Below, piece after piece: positions 46,451 through 57,826 of a DNA stretch of 64,000 bases. The stretch lies in assembly GCF_019175385.1 (NCBI RefSeq), contig NC_083348.1, positions 1,131,001 to 1,195,000 of the forward strand, given 5' to 3'. The notes under the pieces were generated by a model. The model worked only from the letters and a program-made list of their open reading frames with translations, searched no databases and was not told where the DNA came from. The number at the start of each line of letters is the position of its first letter. Within the stretch, counting starts at the first letter, position 1. The position numbers and the translations under genes are program-made. Origin of the DNA: Lycium barbarum (Eukaryota > Streptophyta > Magnoliopsida > Solanales > Solanaceae).

Positions 46451-49325
46451 TGTTATACCCCATAGTTTCGTATGTTGAGATTCGAGCTACCTTTCAGGAA
46501 ATATGTGAGCTTATATGTATTTAACTTATGGTTATAAGGATTCAAGTTCATATAGTAAGCTATGAAAGGATTGAAGGGCAAGTGAATTAAGGAAATTAAG
46601 TTTGTCGGACTTTGGAGAAAATTTGAGGAGCAATTTTGTTCCAACTTGGGAGACGAATATCTCTTAGCATATGAAGTGCTTTAAGGTGTTTTAAAATCCT
46701 AAAATAAATTTCTTCGTGTCTAGTTTCCAGCGCAATAAACCGCTCATCGATAGGACATCGAAGTAAAGAATTATGGACGTTACAAGTTCAGCTGACAAAG
46801 CAGAAACGCGCTACAGTACTGCTACAATAACCGAATTGCTACAGTAAAAATGCTACAGTACCCGACCCAGATTTGACCCGAATTGGACCCTTATAAAAAG
46901 GGTAATAACCCCTTTTTTCCTCAGATTTTGCTGGAAATTTCCAGAGTTTTGGAGAGAGAGAGAGAGAGAGGGAAACCAAAAGTAAGCAATTTTCAAGCGA
47001 CGGAGTATTAATCGAAGCTTGGATACACGCATAGAGGTGATTCTAGCATGGCTTTGCGGTGGATTCAAGGTAGATATTAAAGATATCGCCGTTTTAACAA
47101 AAATAAGGTATGAATCTCCTATTATTAATGTTTATTTTGGTTTATTTACGGAGATAAAACTGTCATATAGCCGTATAATAGTTTTGTTAGTGGAAATTTG
47201 GGATAAACTCCACATGGGATGTTTATGGAGTATTTTGGTATTGAGGATATTATGATTAATGTTGGTATTGATGTTGTTGTTGTTGGTTGTTGAATTATTA
47301 TTTTGGGGCTAGGCATATAAATAGGGGAGATGCTGCCGAAATTTCGGCAGATTCCAGAGAGATTTATTTGAAGGACTAAGACGAGCATTGAGTAGTCAAA
47401 GTTAAGGTGACCAAAAAAGTATGTTAAGGCTTGTCCCTTTCTTTTGAAGGCTTGATTCCTATGGTACGATTTCATAAATGTTTTCATAACGTCCTTGTTT
47501 CCAAAAGCTAGATGTTTATGACTCCAAAGCATGATTCCTTTCCCGATAACCTGTAAATGTCTTTCCAAAATGCTCGTATTTTCCAAACCAAAGGTTATGA
47601 TTATGTGAGCTCTTGTGATAACAGCGACGAACATGTTTTTACAATGATAATGATGATGTTAAAAGTGAGAATATTTTCTACAATGAGTATGATGATGATG
47701 TGTTTGTTCACACCCAATTTTGTCCCTCCTTTATTTCAATTTATTTCCTGGAGCTTCTAATTTTATTGACGAGCTAAACACTTTATTTTCACTACTATTA
47801 ATTTTCACTATTTTACTATCAACATTACAAGTATTACTTTATCACAAATTTTAAATGGTTCGTCATCATTTCATTTTAGGATTTGTACTCGTTAAATTAA
47901 TTATACTTTATTAAACCCTTTATTTCTTACATATTAATCACTAATTACCATAGTAAATAGTGTACTAGTTATTAAATTAGAAGCCCAAGAATAATTAAAA
48001 TAGAGGAGGAAGAGCCAACAATTTTCAGCCAAATAATTAGCCCATACTCTAATTAATTCACTACTCAAACAGACCAGCCCACTTGATTAAAACTAAACCA
48101 GCCCAATGATCCCCTACCCGGTCCAGCCCAATTCAATTTTTTACCCGACTCGGCCCAACTATCCTTTTAACAAAAAATGAAACCCTAAGGTTTCATCTTT
48201 TTCCTCCATCCGCCACCCTCCTCTTTCTCTTTCTTTTTCCTCTCCTCAACGTCTCCCTCTCTCTCTCTCTTCTCCACCGCCCCACCTACCTCTTCTCACG
48301 CTCTCTCCCACTCACCACTGTCCCCCACTTCGCTCTGTCCCCCACCCCTTCTCTCATACGCTCCTCTCTCTCCTTTCTTAAACCCGAATCGAAACCCTAT
48401 AAAGAGGATTTTCTTGAGACGTTTCGGAGGACAGAGCATTGTTTGAGAGAGGAACGGGATTATTTTGTGTTTTGGGGGAATTCCATTTTGTTTCTTGACA
48501 TCAGTTGGAAATTCAAAACCTTATTTCTGTTTTCTCTTTTATTTTTTGAAGCCGAGTCTATAGGAAATTCGGGGGATTCGGCACCGATTGGGGGGATGAG
48601 ACATAGATTGGGGGAGACATGAGTATTTTCTAAAAAGCTTGAGTTTTCTTTCATTTTCAAAAAAATCGGGTCTTGAACTTTTGTTTCAAATCAGAGAATA
48701 CTCTCTGTTATGAAATTGGTGTCGAAAAATCAAGTTTTTCACAATTCGATCAACTTTCGTCGATGTTCGGCAAAAGAATTTTAACTACGGGAGGTAATTT
48801 AATTTTTTACTCAAGTTTCGAATCTGTCAATACGAGAGTAGATTCGACGCCGTCGACGACCAGTTCACTGCACCAACAATAGGTAATATCTAAGACCATT
48901 GCATTTGTAGTTCCTGAAAATATATAATAGTGATGCATATTTAACTTGTTGGAAGCCATGGATTAGAATCTTGTTTCATCAAGTTTAAATTTGTTTGGTT
49001 CTCTGTTTTGTTAGTCAGTTGCTTATGGCAAAATATTATGTCGAAGTTCGGTTCAAAGTTATTTTCATGTAACCATGATATTAAAATTTAATTAATAGTT
49101 TGTTTGTGTTTAGTTTATGACAGTTTGTATATGTTTGATTGTTATCTTGGTTTAAAATTAGCTAATTTGGTCATCTGTTTATGTAGGCAAGCCTATTTAT
49201 GTTGTCTTGTTGTTAAGTAGTAGAGGTGCCAGCGTAGCTCACGTTTAGTTCAGTTATGTGATTTCACTCGGCTTGTTTTTTTTTATTTCTCTGCTCATTT
49301 GTTAGTTAATGATGGTTAGTATGAT

Positions 49326-49424
49326 TGTTATATCCCGCATTTTCAGAGCATGAGCGTGACACGTGCTTCCTCAAAAAAATTGACAATCATGTTGTTGCTA
49401 CATAATTTAAACTCACGTTGATAG
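49326..49424 (+). repeat. Remnant of an LTR 5' end
   Basis: About 100 bp beginning TGTTATATCCCGCATTTTC, the superfamily's start, cut short by the next LTR at 49425. Confidence 0.5.
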
Positions 49425-50619
49425 TGTTGTGTCCCGTATTTTTGAACGTCGGATTATTCGTAAGCTGAGGTGGGGACCACACATCAAGATTTTTTTTGGA
49501 ACATGTGACAAGTTATATGAATCACATATGTAAATTTAAACACAACTCATGAAGGACCCTTGGGCCAAATCAAAGTGGAAGCCCTCCAAACGAATATTTT
49601 TAAGAAAACGTTTTCGGGTGACCTGACTTTGAGGGGAAAAATGGTATTATAAGTTTGGAATTTGGAAAAATACCAAGAAATAGAAGTTGTAGATAATTGA
49701 ATTAGCTTTCCAACCATAGTGTCACGCCCCGAACCATGGCCTGGACGTAACACGGCACTCGGTGCCTGACTGCGTGTGACCGAGCGAACCACATGGCTTG
49801 CTGAATCATCATGATACATACATGAGCGGAAATATAACGTGAATGCATGATGAGCCTTTATAAAACGTAGTAAGTCATAATACTTAATAAAAACACTTGT
49901 TTAAACATGAGTGCGGAAATAACATGAATGAGCCAAAAATGGCTATACGACTCCGAATGTCTGACATAACGTAACTGACTTGTCTAGTCTATGAAACCTC
50001 TATCATGAGTCTGACTGGAAAACATACTTACTGGGACAAGGCCCCCAGCGTACCTTCAGATGCATAACTAAGCATAAAACAAAAGTTGACTAAACCCCGA
50101 ATGAGATGGGGCTCACCAATAAGCTGATACGAATGCTGTCTTACTGAGCAGATGTGTCGTCCTGTATATCAGTACCTGCATCGTGAAATGCAGGCCCCCG
50201 GGCAATAAAAAGGGGACGTCAGCACATTGAATGTACTGGTATGTAAAACAACTGAAAGAAATAACATGGGACATGGAATAACATGATAAGAACTGAAACT
50301 GAAAACCTGGACATGAACATGAGTGCATACATATATATATAAAACATGGTAAAAATATCATAAGTAGGGAGAGCAATAACTTATAACCGATCCATGGTCT
50401 GGTGCTTGCGTCCCGCCAGCAGAACACTCAGTCCTTGCCAGGGAACATGAGATTTAATAAAATATGAAAGGATCTAGTCATTATGAGAGATCGTCCGGGA
50501 CATGGGTGGAGCGATCCTCATCCTACGGTGGCTACGTAGTTTCAGGCTATCTGAAGCCCTCCTCGGTAATTAATGCAACTCCCAAAACATGAACATGAAA
50601 ATAGTGGCACTTGCTGCCC

Positions 50620-50770
50620 ATGGTATATCATGAATCGTAACTTGCTTGTACATGGTATTCATGATCATAACTTGCTTGTACATGGTTTTCATGAATCATA
50701 ACTTACTTGTACATGATTTTCATAAATCATAACTTGCTTGTACATGGTTTTCATAAATCATAACTTGTAA
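50620..50770 (-). repeat. Tandem array in the gypsy LTR (copy in 3' LTR)
   Basis: About five units of 30-32 bp built on CATAACTTGCTTGTACATGG and TTTTCATAAAT. The identical array occurs at 56780-56930 in the 5' LTR. Confidence 0.88.
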
Positions 50771-51854
50771 ATATAGTTTCATAAGATAACTTGTCATAGT
50801 CTTGCAAAACATGTTTTTGATGCATGAGTAATAACAATAGTTCATAATCATATATATATACTTGACTTGAAAACATGCTTGTAACTTGCTGGATGAAATC
50901 ATAAAGTTTCATATAAACATAATGAGAAAGCATGAGGAAGAATTCATGATTCATGGATTTAGCTAGGATTCCTAATATCCGTAATGGAAGATTAGGAATA
51001 CAATAACGAACACAGATACAAAATTCATGTACATACATACATAATTACGGGCTACCAATATGTTGGGTTTAATGCCCTAGGATTTGAACTTCATATATTT
51101 TACGAAACGAATCATGGGGAAGAACGTAGAGATTCCCACATGTGGATGGAAGTTCTACATACCTTAACTTTCCGCTTTTGAGCGTATCACAATGTCCTTC
51201 AACCCCTTCAACTTCAATCTATAGCAATACAAGTCATAGGGATCCTATATTAGCAACAATATCCATGTTTTGTTCATCTAAGCATTTTATCAAACACTTA
51301 GTGGGCATGAAGCTCTATAACCCTCATTAATGGTGTTTTCTTCACCCAATCTCCATTCTTTTACTTCTAGCTAATGCTAAAATCTCAATTAGATGTAATT
51401 AACATCATTCTTCATCACCCATATGAATACAACAATCCCAAATCAACAATCCAACAACTCTAGCATAGTTCATATAATTCTCTTCATCCAACCCAAATAT
51501 TATTCTCCCAAGAATTCATCAATTCACAACTATAAATGATTAGGGATAAAAACATTACCTTTTTGAAGTCCAATCCTCTTGAATTCGGGTTCTAGGGTTT
51601 CCACATCCAGCAAAAATGTTCCAATCCTAACTCTATGGATTAGAAGAGTTTTACTCAAGTTAGAAAGGGATTAGGGACTTAAATTCAACTTAGAATCATG
51701 ATAAAAACTTACCTTGGAAGATCTTGAGGTTTGGGATTTGTTGTATCTGAGTTTAGAGAGAATTTTCGTGAATGGGGTGTTGGGGAAATAAACCCCAACC
51801 CCAAATATAACAAGAAAACGCGTAAACCCGACTTTTGACCCGAAAACGTACTTA

Positions 51855-52045
51855 ACGGACCAAATGACGGTTCAAACGACGAACCGTCGATCAGATCGAC
51901 GGAGCGTCGATCTGCTCCGTCGAATTGGTCAAATTTCCAGTGAACAATGCACAATCGACGGTTCAAAGGACGAACCGTCGATCAGATCAAAGGACGAACC
52001 GTCGATCAGATCGACGAAACGTCGATCTTCCCGTCGAAGTCACCC
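51855..52045. repeat. GTCGATCAGATCGACG-type short repeats in the gypsy U3
   Basis: At least four copies of GACGAACCGTCGATCAGATC or close forms, with internal palindromes, between 51870 and 52035. A related set (GACGGACCGTCGATTGATCG and variants) is in the U3 of the LTR at 44358 (about 44478-44680). Confidence 0.8.
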
Positions 52046-52393
52046 ATTTTCCAGCGAAGACAGGCTTCAGTAAAACGGGCATAACTCTTTGCAAAGATGT
52101 CCGTTTGACCTCCATAATATACCGTTGGAAAGCTATTTCAAAGGGTTACAACTTTAATCAAGGATGTTTTCCCAAATTCCAAATTAATAATGGGGTTAAA
52201 ATCGTTGGAAGTATGACCTTCTATAAACTCTCTTGCAAACATGTTCCGTAGAGTGGTTTTCAACTTTGCTTTGCCCAAAGACATTTCTTATGACTTAATT
52301 GGTTTTCAAAACACTTCCTATAATCCTCATATTGGTTCCATTATATTATCATCTTATGAGTCAAACTTTCGTCCGAAGTTACGAGGTGTTACA

Positions 52394-52408
52394 ATATCTC
52401 CCCCTTGG
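52394..52408 (-). other. Polypurine tract of the gypsy element
   Basis: Minus-strand CCAAGGGGGAGATAT directly abuts the TG start of the 3' LTR, the expected site for plus-strand priming. Confidence 0.85.
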
Positions 52409-52678
52409 GATCATTCGTCCTCGAATGATAACCATTCGGGATTCTACAAAAATTTCGCTAGAGTTTCCCCTGTAATAAGGCACTACCAACCTGTCACAAA
52501 AACCCATAATATCATTGCCTCACAGGGCTACATCACAATAGCATTATAAATTGGCCACACACGACCAAAAACATGAAAAGAAAGCTTCCATACCTCAAAA
52601 TCTTGGTGCTTCATCATAAATCTCTTCTGCAGCCTGAAACAAGTGCGGGTACATGGATTTCATATCCTCCTCAGCTTC

Positions 52679-53960
52679 CTATGTAGCTTTCTCAACCCTC
52701 TGAGTCTTCCACAGGACTTTCACTGAGGCTACTTCCTTAGTCCTCAACTTGCGAATCTGACGGTCAAGAATGGCTATGGGGATCTCCTCATACGTCAAAC
52801 TATCCTTAACTGTTTTAGTATCAGTAGGAACAACCAACGACGGGTCTCCTACACACTTCCTCATCATAAATACATGAAACACTGGGTGTACAGCAACTAA
52901 ATCTCGTGGCAACTCAAGTTCATAAGCTACTAGAACGATCCTTCGCAGAATTCTATAAGGTCCAATATATCTGGGGTTGAGTTTGCCTTTCTTGCCAAAT
53001 CTCATGACACCCTTCATGGGTGAGACTTTAAGGAACACCCAATCATCTACTGAAAATTTTAAGTCCCTTTTGTCTCACATCTGTGTAAGACTTCTGGTGA
53101 CTTTGAGCCGTTTTCAAACGCTCCTGTATTAACTTAACTTTCTCCATAGCCTGGTAAACCAAATCTGATCTTAACAACTCTGCTTCACCAACTTCGAACC
53201 AACCAATTGGTGATCTACACCTTTGCTCAAAAAGGGTTTCAAACAGTGTCATCCCAATACTAGCATGGTAGTTATTTTTGTAAGTAAACTCAATAAGAGG
53301 CAGGTGGTCATCCCAATTACCATTGAAATCAAGGACACATGGTTACTGAACTGAATGAATACATGACTACTAAACTACTGAGATACTAAATTGAATGTCT
53401 ATTAAACTAACTGAAGACTGGCTGACTGAATACTGAGCTAACTTAATGCTGGATTAGCTGAATACTGAGCTGGCATGAATACGTGAGTACTGGACTGAAA
53501 CCTGAGTACTAAGCTGACATAAACATCTGAGTATTGAACTAACATGAATATCATAACATGAGATCTGAATAGCGTATCTGTCTGACCATTTGTCTGAGGA
53601 TGAAAAGTTGTGCTAAGGTTCACCTCCGTACCCAAATCCTTTCTGAAAGGATTTTCAGAAGTTCGCTGTGAACTGAGCACCAAAATCTGAAATAATGGAC
53701 ACTAGGGTCCCATACAATCCGGAAATTTCATTAACATATGACTTGGTATAATCTTCTTGTTCAATCTGTGGTCTTAACTGGCAAGAAGTGCGCTGACTTC
53801 GTAAGTCTGTCCACAATCACCGAAATTAAATCATGTCTCCTAGCTGAACGGGGTAGACCTAGAATGGTGAGCTTTTGACATAATTAGCTCTCTGATTCCA
53901 TCTACATCTGGAACGCATAATCTGCCTCGGTATCTCAAAGTACCATTATCTCCCCCTTGT
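52679..53960 (-). pseudogene. Gypsy integrase remnants
   Basis: Pieces in minus order: CVPDVDGIRELIM (about 53935-53875, integrase zinc-binding side), VIVDRLTKSAHFLPV (about 53830-53785, core), FRKDLGTEVNLSTTFHPQTNGQTD (53640-53570), RCRSPIGWFEVGEAELLRSDLVYQAMEKVKLIQERL (53220-53105) and FLKVSPMKGVMRFGKKGKLNPRYIGPYRI running to RKLRTKEVASVKVLWK (53035-52690). This is the C-terminal part of a Ty3/gypsy polyprotein. A +1 base near 53070 breaks the frame, and a 230-bp repeat insertion (53340-53570) lies in the core. Everything upstream of integrase is missing or unrecognisable, including Gag, protease, RT and RNase H. Confidence 0.87.
53340..53570 (+). repeat. Degenerate tandem repeats inside the integrase relic
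   Basis: About a dozen variants of TGAATACTGAGCT, GAGTACTGGACTGAA and ACTGAACTGACATGAAT. They replace integrase coding sequence. Confidence 0.8.
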
Positions 53961-55862
53961 TCAAAAGCTAAGGCTTTCTATTCGTGAATCCCCTCTTTCA
54001 TCTGCAGCAAGCAGGAATCACCAAACTGCTTCTCTCTAACTTCGATGACTAAGGAGGAATAAGTCATGTTCTGAGCAATAACTCCACCCACTTCGGAGTC
54101 TGAAAGTCGAATTCCTAGCTTGGAGAAATAGTGAAATTCTTTCACCTTAGTTCTCTTGTCTGCCTAAATCATGAGTTGTACTTCCCATACTTGATTTTTT
54201 TTTTTTTTTTTTGAGATTCTTCCTAAAATACTCATAGTACGGTTGTACGCTAAGTCTTTTGCGAGCACCTTAAAGATTAGAGTCTTGTGCAATGGCACTA
54301 CCCTTATGACACATAACTGGGTATGATCTTATAGCTTTTCTGTGATCGCCTAATCGATAGTAATTGAACTTGACACGATTCGTTCGACGATCATTCTACT
54401 CACTTCGGGTTTCCTCTAAGATGAGGCATATTCCTTATGGAGACTGTCTCATTATACCAACTTAACTTAACTGAGGTTCTTCATATCTCATACTAACCAT
54501 TCAGGTCTTCCATTATCTCGCTGGACTTACTAGCGATTTATGCATCTCCCCCTTAGACCAAGGCTAACATCTTATACTTATAAATTCTTCTCTTCTGATG
54601 GGATTGCAATTAACATTCCTTATCTTCTGTAATTTCTTTGTATTCTACAACACTGACGATTTTTTTTTTTTGACTCACATCTGAGCAATTTCTCATGGGG
54701 AAAAACTAAATTTACTTACATGAACGGGTTGCTACTGTATTCATAACTGGCATACTTCATCTTAACGACTTAACTCTGCTCACACTGTAAATATTAGGGC
54801 AACCCCTTTTTGACAACTCTTAAAGGCTATTCTTCTGTAGTTTGCTCTTTTACGGCTTAGCTGATTTCTTCTTCCACTAATCACTCAACTCTGAAATTAA
54901 CTTAAGCCCTTGGTTTCTAACACATATTCGGATGTATCCGGACTGTCACCCACTCAAGGTGTTCATCTGAATAGGAAATCAAATTATATTTATCAAGGTC
55001 AGCCGTACTCGTAACTTAGTCAAATCTTATCATTACTGTTGACATGGCTTTTCCAGACATATTACGAACTTATATCTTATTCTCCTTCTATTTCTAGGAA
55101 AAATTTGGCAGAGTTTCCTCTGTATTTCTTACTATCCCAAAACCTGCACACAGGAAATACCAACAAGGCCTCACAAGGCCAGCATATATACATATATACC
55201 ATATCATATCATAGCCACACAGGGTTTCCAATTTCAACAACAGTATAAAAATGATGAACTTACCTCATATGTCCAACTCAAACTATACCTAATACACTTT
55301 CCTGTTTGTTTTCCCTTTCAACCTTTAACTGTAGATGGAGTGGGTCCTGATGACCTTCGGTAGAAAACTGTCTACCACCACTTCCTTGAGATCCTCCATG
55401 ATTTACCTTTTTCCTGTTGACTTAGCTCCTTTTCTAATTTCTCTGATATCCTCTCCCTGTTGTATTCCATTCCCCTTTCTCAAGAACATCATTATCATTC
55501 AACATACCATTCATTCCACTACACCCCTTCTCGGGCAACTTACATTGTATTCCACTTTCAATAGCACTTGAAGTCTCATTCGTTACCAGTAAGTACTGCA
55601 CAATTGTACCCCCTATGGGTAAACATCCTTACTTGGACCTTGAGTTTTCTGTTCATCTCCTGCGCATTCGAAACGTATGTAATTCGAGAGGAAGAGAAGT
55701 TTCTTATTGCTCTAAGCTTCATGGCACGATCTAGAGTAGAAAGAAATGAGACAATCCTGAATGTCTTGGTGGTCAACTGTTTATATGTGTGGCGCGCACA
55801 CACATATAAAAGTGACCCCACTGGACACGGTTTCATAGACTCCCTAAGACACTTGAACCTAG
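53961..55862. other. Gypsy internal region without recognisable coding
   Basis: Decayed sequence with T runs at about 54194-54212 and 54660-54671. Only the last 150 bp before the primer-binding site is recognisable, as leader shared with 46281-46440. Confidence 0.6.
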
Positions 55863-55874
55863 GCTCTGATACCA
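55863..55874 (-). other. tRNA-Met primer-binding site of the gypsy element
   Basis: Minus-strand TGGTATCAGAGC, five bases from the 5' LTR edge at 55880. It is the standard initiator tRNA-Met complement. Confidence 0.9.
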
Positions 55875-55879
55875 AGCTT

Positions 55880-57647
55880 TGTCACGCCCCGAACCATGGC
55901 CTGGACGTAACACGGCACTCGGTGCCTGACTGCGTGTGACCGAGCGAACCACATGGCTTGCTGAATCATCATGATACATACATGAGCGGAAATATAACGT
56001 GAATGCATGATGAGCCTTTATAAAACGTAGTAAGTCATAATACTTAATAAAAACACTTGTTTAAACATGAGTGCGGAAATAACATGAATGAGCCAAAAAT
56101 GGCTATACGACTCCGAATGTCTGACATAACGTAACTGACTTGTCTAGTCTATGAAACCTCTATCATGAGTCTGACTGGAAAACATACTTACTGGGACAAG
56201 GCCCCCAGCGTACCTTCAGATGCATAACTAAGCATAAAACAAAAGTTGACTAAACCCCGAATGAGATGGGGCTCACCAATAAGCTGATACGAATGCTGTC
56301 TTACTGAGCAGATGTGTCGTCCTGTATATCAGTACCTGCATCGTGAAATGCAGGCCCCCGGGCAATAAAAAGGGGACGTCAGCACATTGAATGTACTGGT
56401 ATGTAAAACAACTGAAAGAAATAACATGGGACATGGAATAACATGATAAGAACTGAAACTGAAAACCTGGACATGAACATGAGTGCATACATATATATAT
56501 AAAACATGGTAAAAATATCATAAGTAGGGAGAGCAATAACTTATAACCGATCCATGGTCTGGTGCTTGCGTCCCGCCAGCAGAACACTCAGTCCTTGCCA
56601 GGGAACATGAGATTTAATAAAATATGAAAGGATCTAGTCATTATGAGAGATCGTCCGGGACATGGGTGGAGCGATCCTCATCCTACGGTGGCTACGTAGT
56701 TTCAGGCTATCTGAAGCCCTCCTCGGTAATTAATGCAACTCCCAAAACATGAACATGAAAATAGTGGCACTTGCTGCCCATGGTATATCATGAATCGTAA
56801 CTTGCTTGTACATGGTATTCATGATCATAACTTGCTTGTACATGGTTTTCATGAATCATAACTTACTTGTACATGATTTTCATAAATCATAACTTGCTTG
56901 TACATGGTTTTCATAAATCATAACTTGTAAATATAGTTTCATAAGATAACTTGTCATAGTCTTGCAAAACATGTTTTTGATGCATGAGTAATAACAATAG
57001 TTCATAATCATATATATATACTTGACTTGAAAACATGCTTGTAACTTGCTGGATGAAATCATAAAGTTTCATATAAACATAATGAGAAAGCATGAGGAAG
57101 AATTCATGATTCATGGATTTAGCTAGGATTCCTAATATCCGTAATGGAAGATTAGGAATACAATAACGAACACAGATACAAAATTCATGTACATACATAC
57201 ATAATTACGGGCTACCAATATGTTGGGTTTAATGCCCTAGGATTTGAACTTCATATATTTTACGAAACGAATCATGGGGAAGAACGTAGAGATTCCCACA
57301 TGTGGATGGAAGTTCTACATACCTTAACTTTCCGCTTTTGAGCGTATCACAATGTCCTTCAACCCCTTCAACTTCAATCTATAGCAATACAAGTCATAGG
57401 GATCCTATATTAGCAACAATATCCATGTTTTGTTCATCTAAGCATTTTATCAAACACTTAGTGGGCATGAAGCTCTATAACCCTCATTAATGGTGTTTTC
57501 TTCACCCAATCTCCATTCTTTTACTTCTAGCTAATGCTAAAATCTCAATTAGATGTAATTAACATCATTCTTCATCACCCATATGAATACAACAATCCCA
57601 AATCAACAATCCAACAACTCTAACATAGTTCATATAATTCTCTTCCA
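55880..57647 (-). repeat. 5' LTR of the gypsy element, U3 end missing
   Basis: Matches 49720-51487 almost perfectly. The outer 906 bp of U3 present in the 3' LTR (51488-52393) is absent and replaced by 57648-57826. Confidence 0.88.
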
Positions 57648-57826
57648 GCTCAACTGGTAAGAGGCGCTACCGTAAGGGGTAGACAAAAGTTACTGCAAGG
57701 TCGCGGGTTCGAAGCTCTGCAGAGTGTGCGAACTGGCTAAGCACCCTTTCACATACAATGTGCAAGTATGCCAAGTCATGTCATGCATGAGAGGGCAACC
57801 CGATCGCAAGGGGTCGGATCCTCGCA
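57648..57826 (+). mobile_element. tRNA-derived SINE-like segment in place of the 5' LTR end
   Basis: An A-box-like AGCTCAACTGGTAAGAG and a B-box GGGTTCGAAGCTC are spaced as in a tRNA-derived promoter. Unrelated sequence follows, ending ATCCTCGCA flush with the CATAG duplication. It does not fold as an intact tRNA gene and lacks a poly(A) or TTG tail. Confidence 0.65.

Larger units (their letters stand above)
49720..52393 (-). repeat. 3' LTR of the gypsy element, 2674 bp
   Basis: In minus reading it begins TGTAACACCTCGTAACTTCGG and ends CATGGTTCGGGGCGTGACA. Donor-like GT on the minus strand at 51712-51711 and 51162-51161, a tandem array at 50620-50770 and the double hairpin at 50175-50215. 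The region 51850-52045 is rich in GAACCGTCGATCAGATCGAC-type repeats. Confidence 0.88.
49720..57826 (-). mobile_element. Ty3/gypsy element, very young insertion, coding region decayed
   Basis: Flanked by the duplication CATAG (49715-49719, 57827-57831). The 3' LTR is 49720-52393; the 5' LTR shares 55880-57647 with it at an exact 6160-bp offset, with only one substitution noticed over about 1.77 kb (the G/A in CTCTAGCATAG/CTCTAACATAG). A polypurine tract (52394-52408) and a tRNA-Met primer-binding site (55863-55874) are in place. The internal region is only about 3.5 kb and holds integrase scraps but no Gag, RT or RNase H frame, so any movement must have relied on proteins from elsewhere. Confidence 0.88.

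Noticed and set aside
50113..50427. 104-codon minus-strand frame, identical at 56273-56587
   Set aside because: It lies in the gypsy LTR and is duplicated only because the LTR is; hydrophobic composition is chance, and the equivalent frame is not kept in the related LTR at 44358.
57648..57720. tRNA gene
   Set aside because: A and B boxes are present, but I could not form an acceptor stem or anticodon arm; better read as a tRNA-derived SINE segment.
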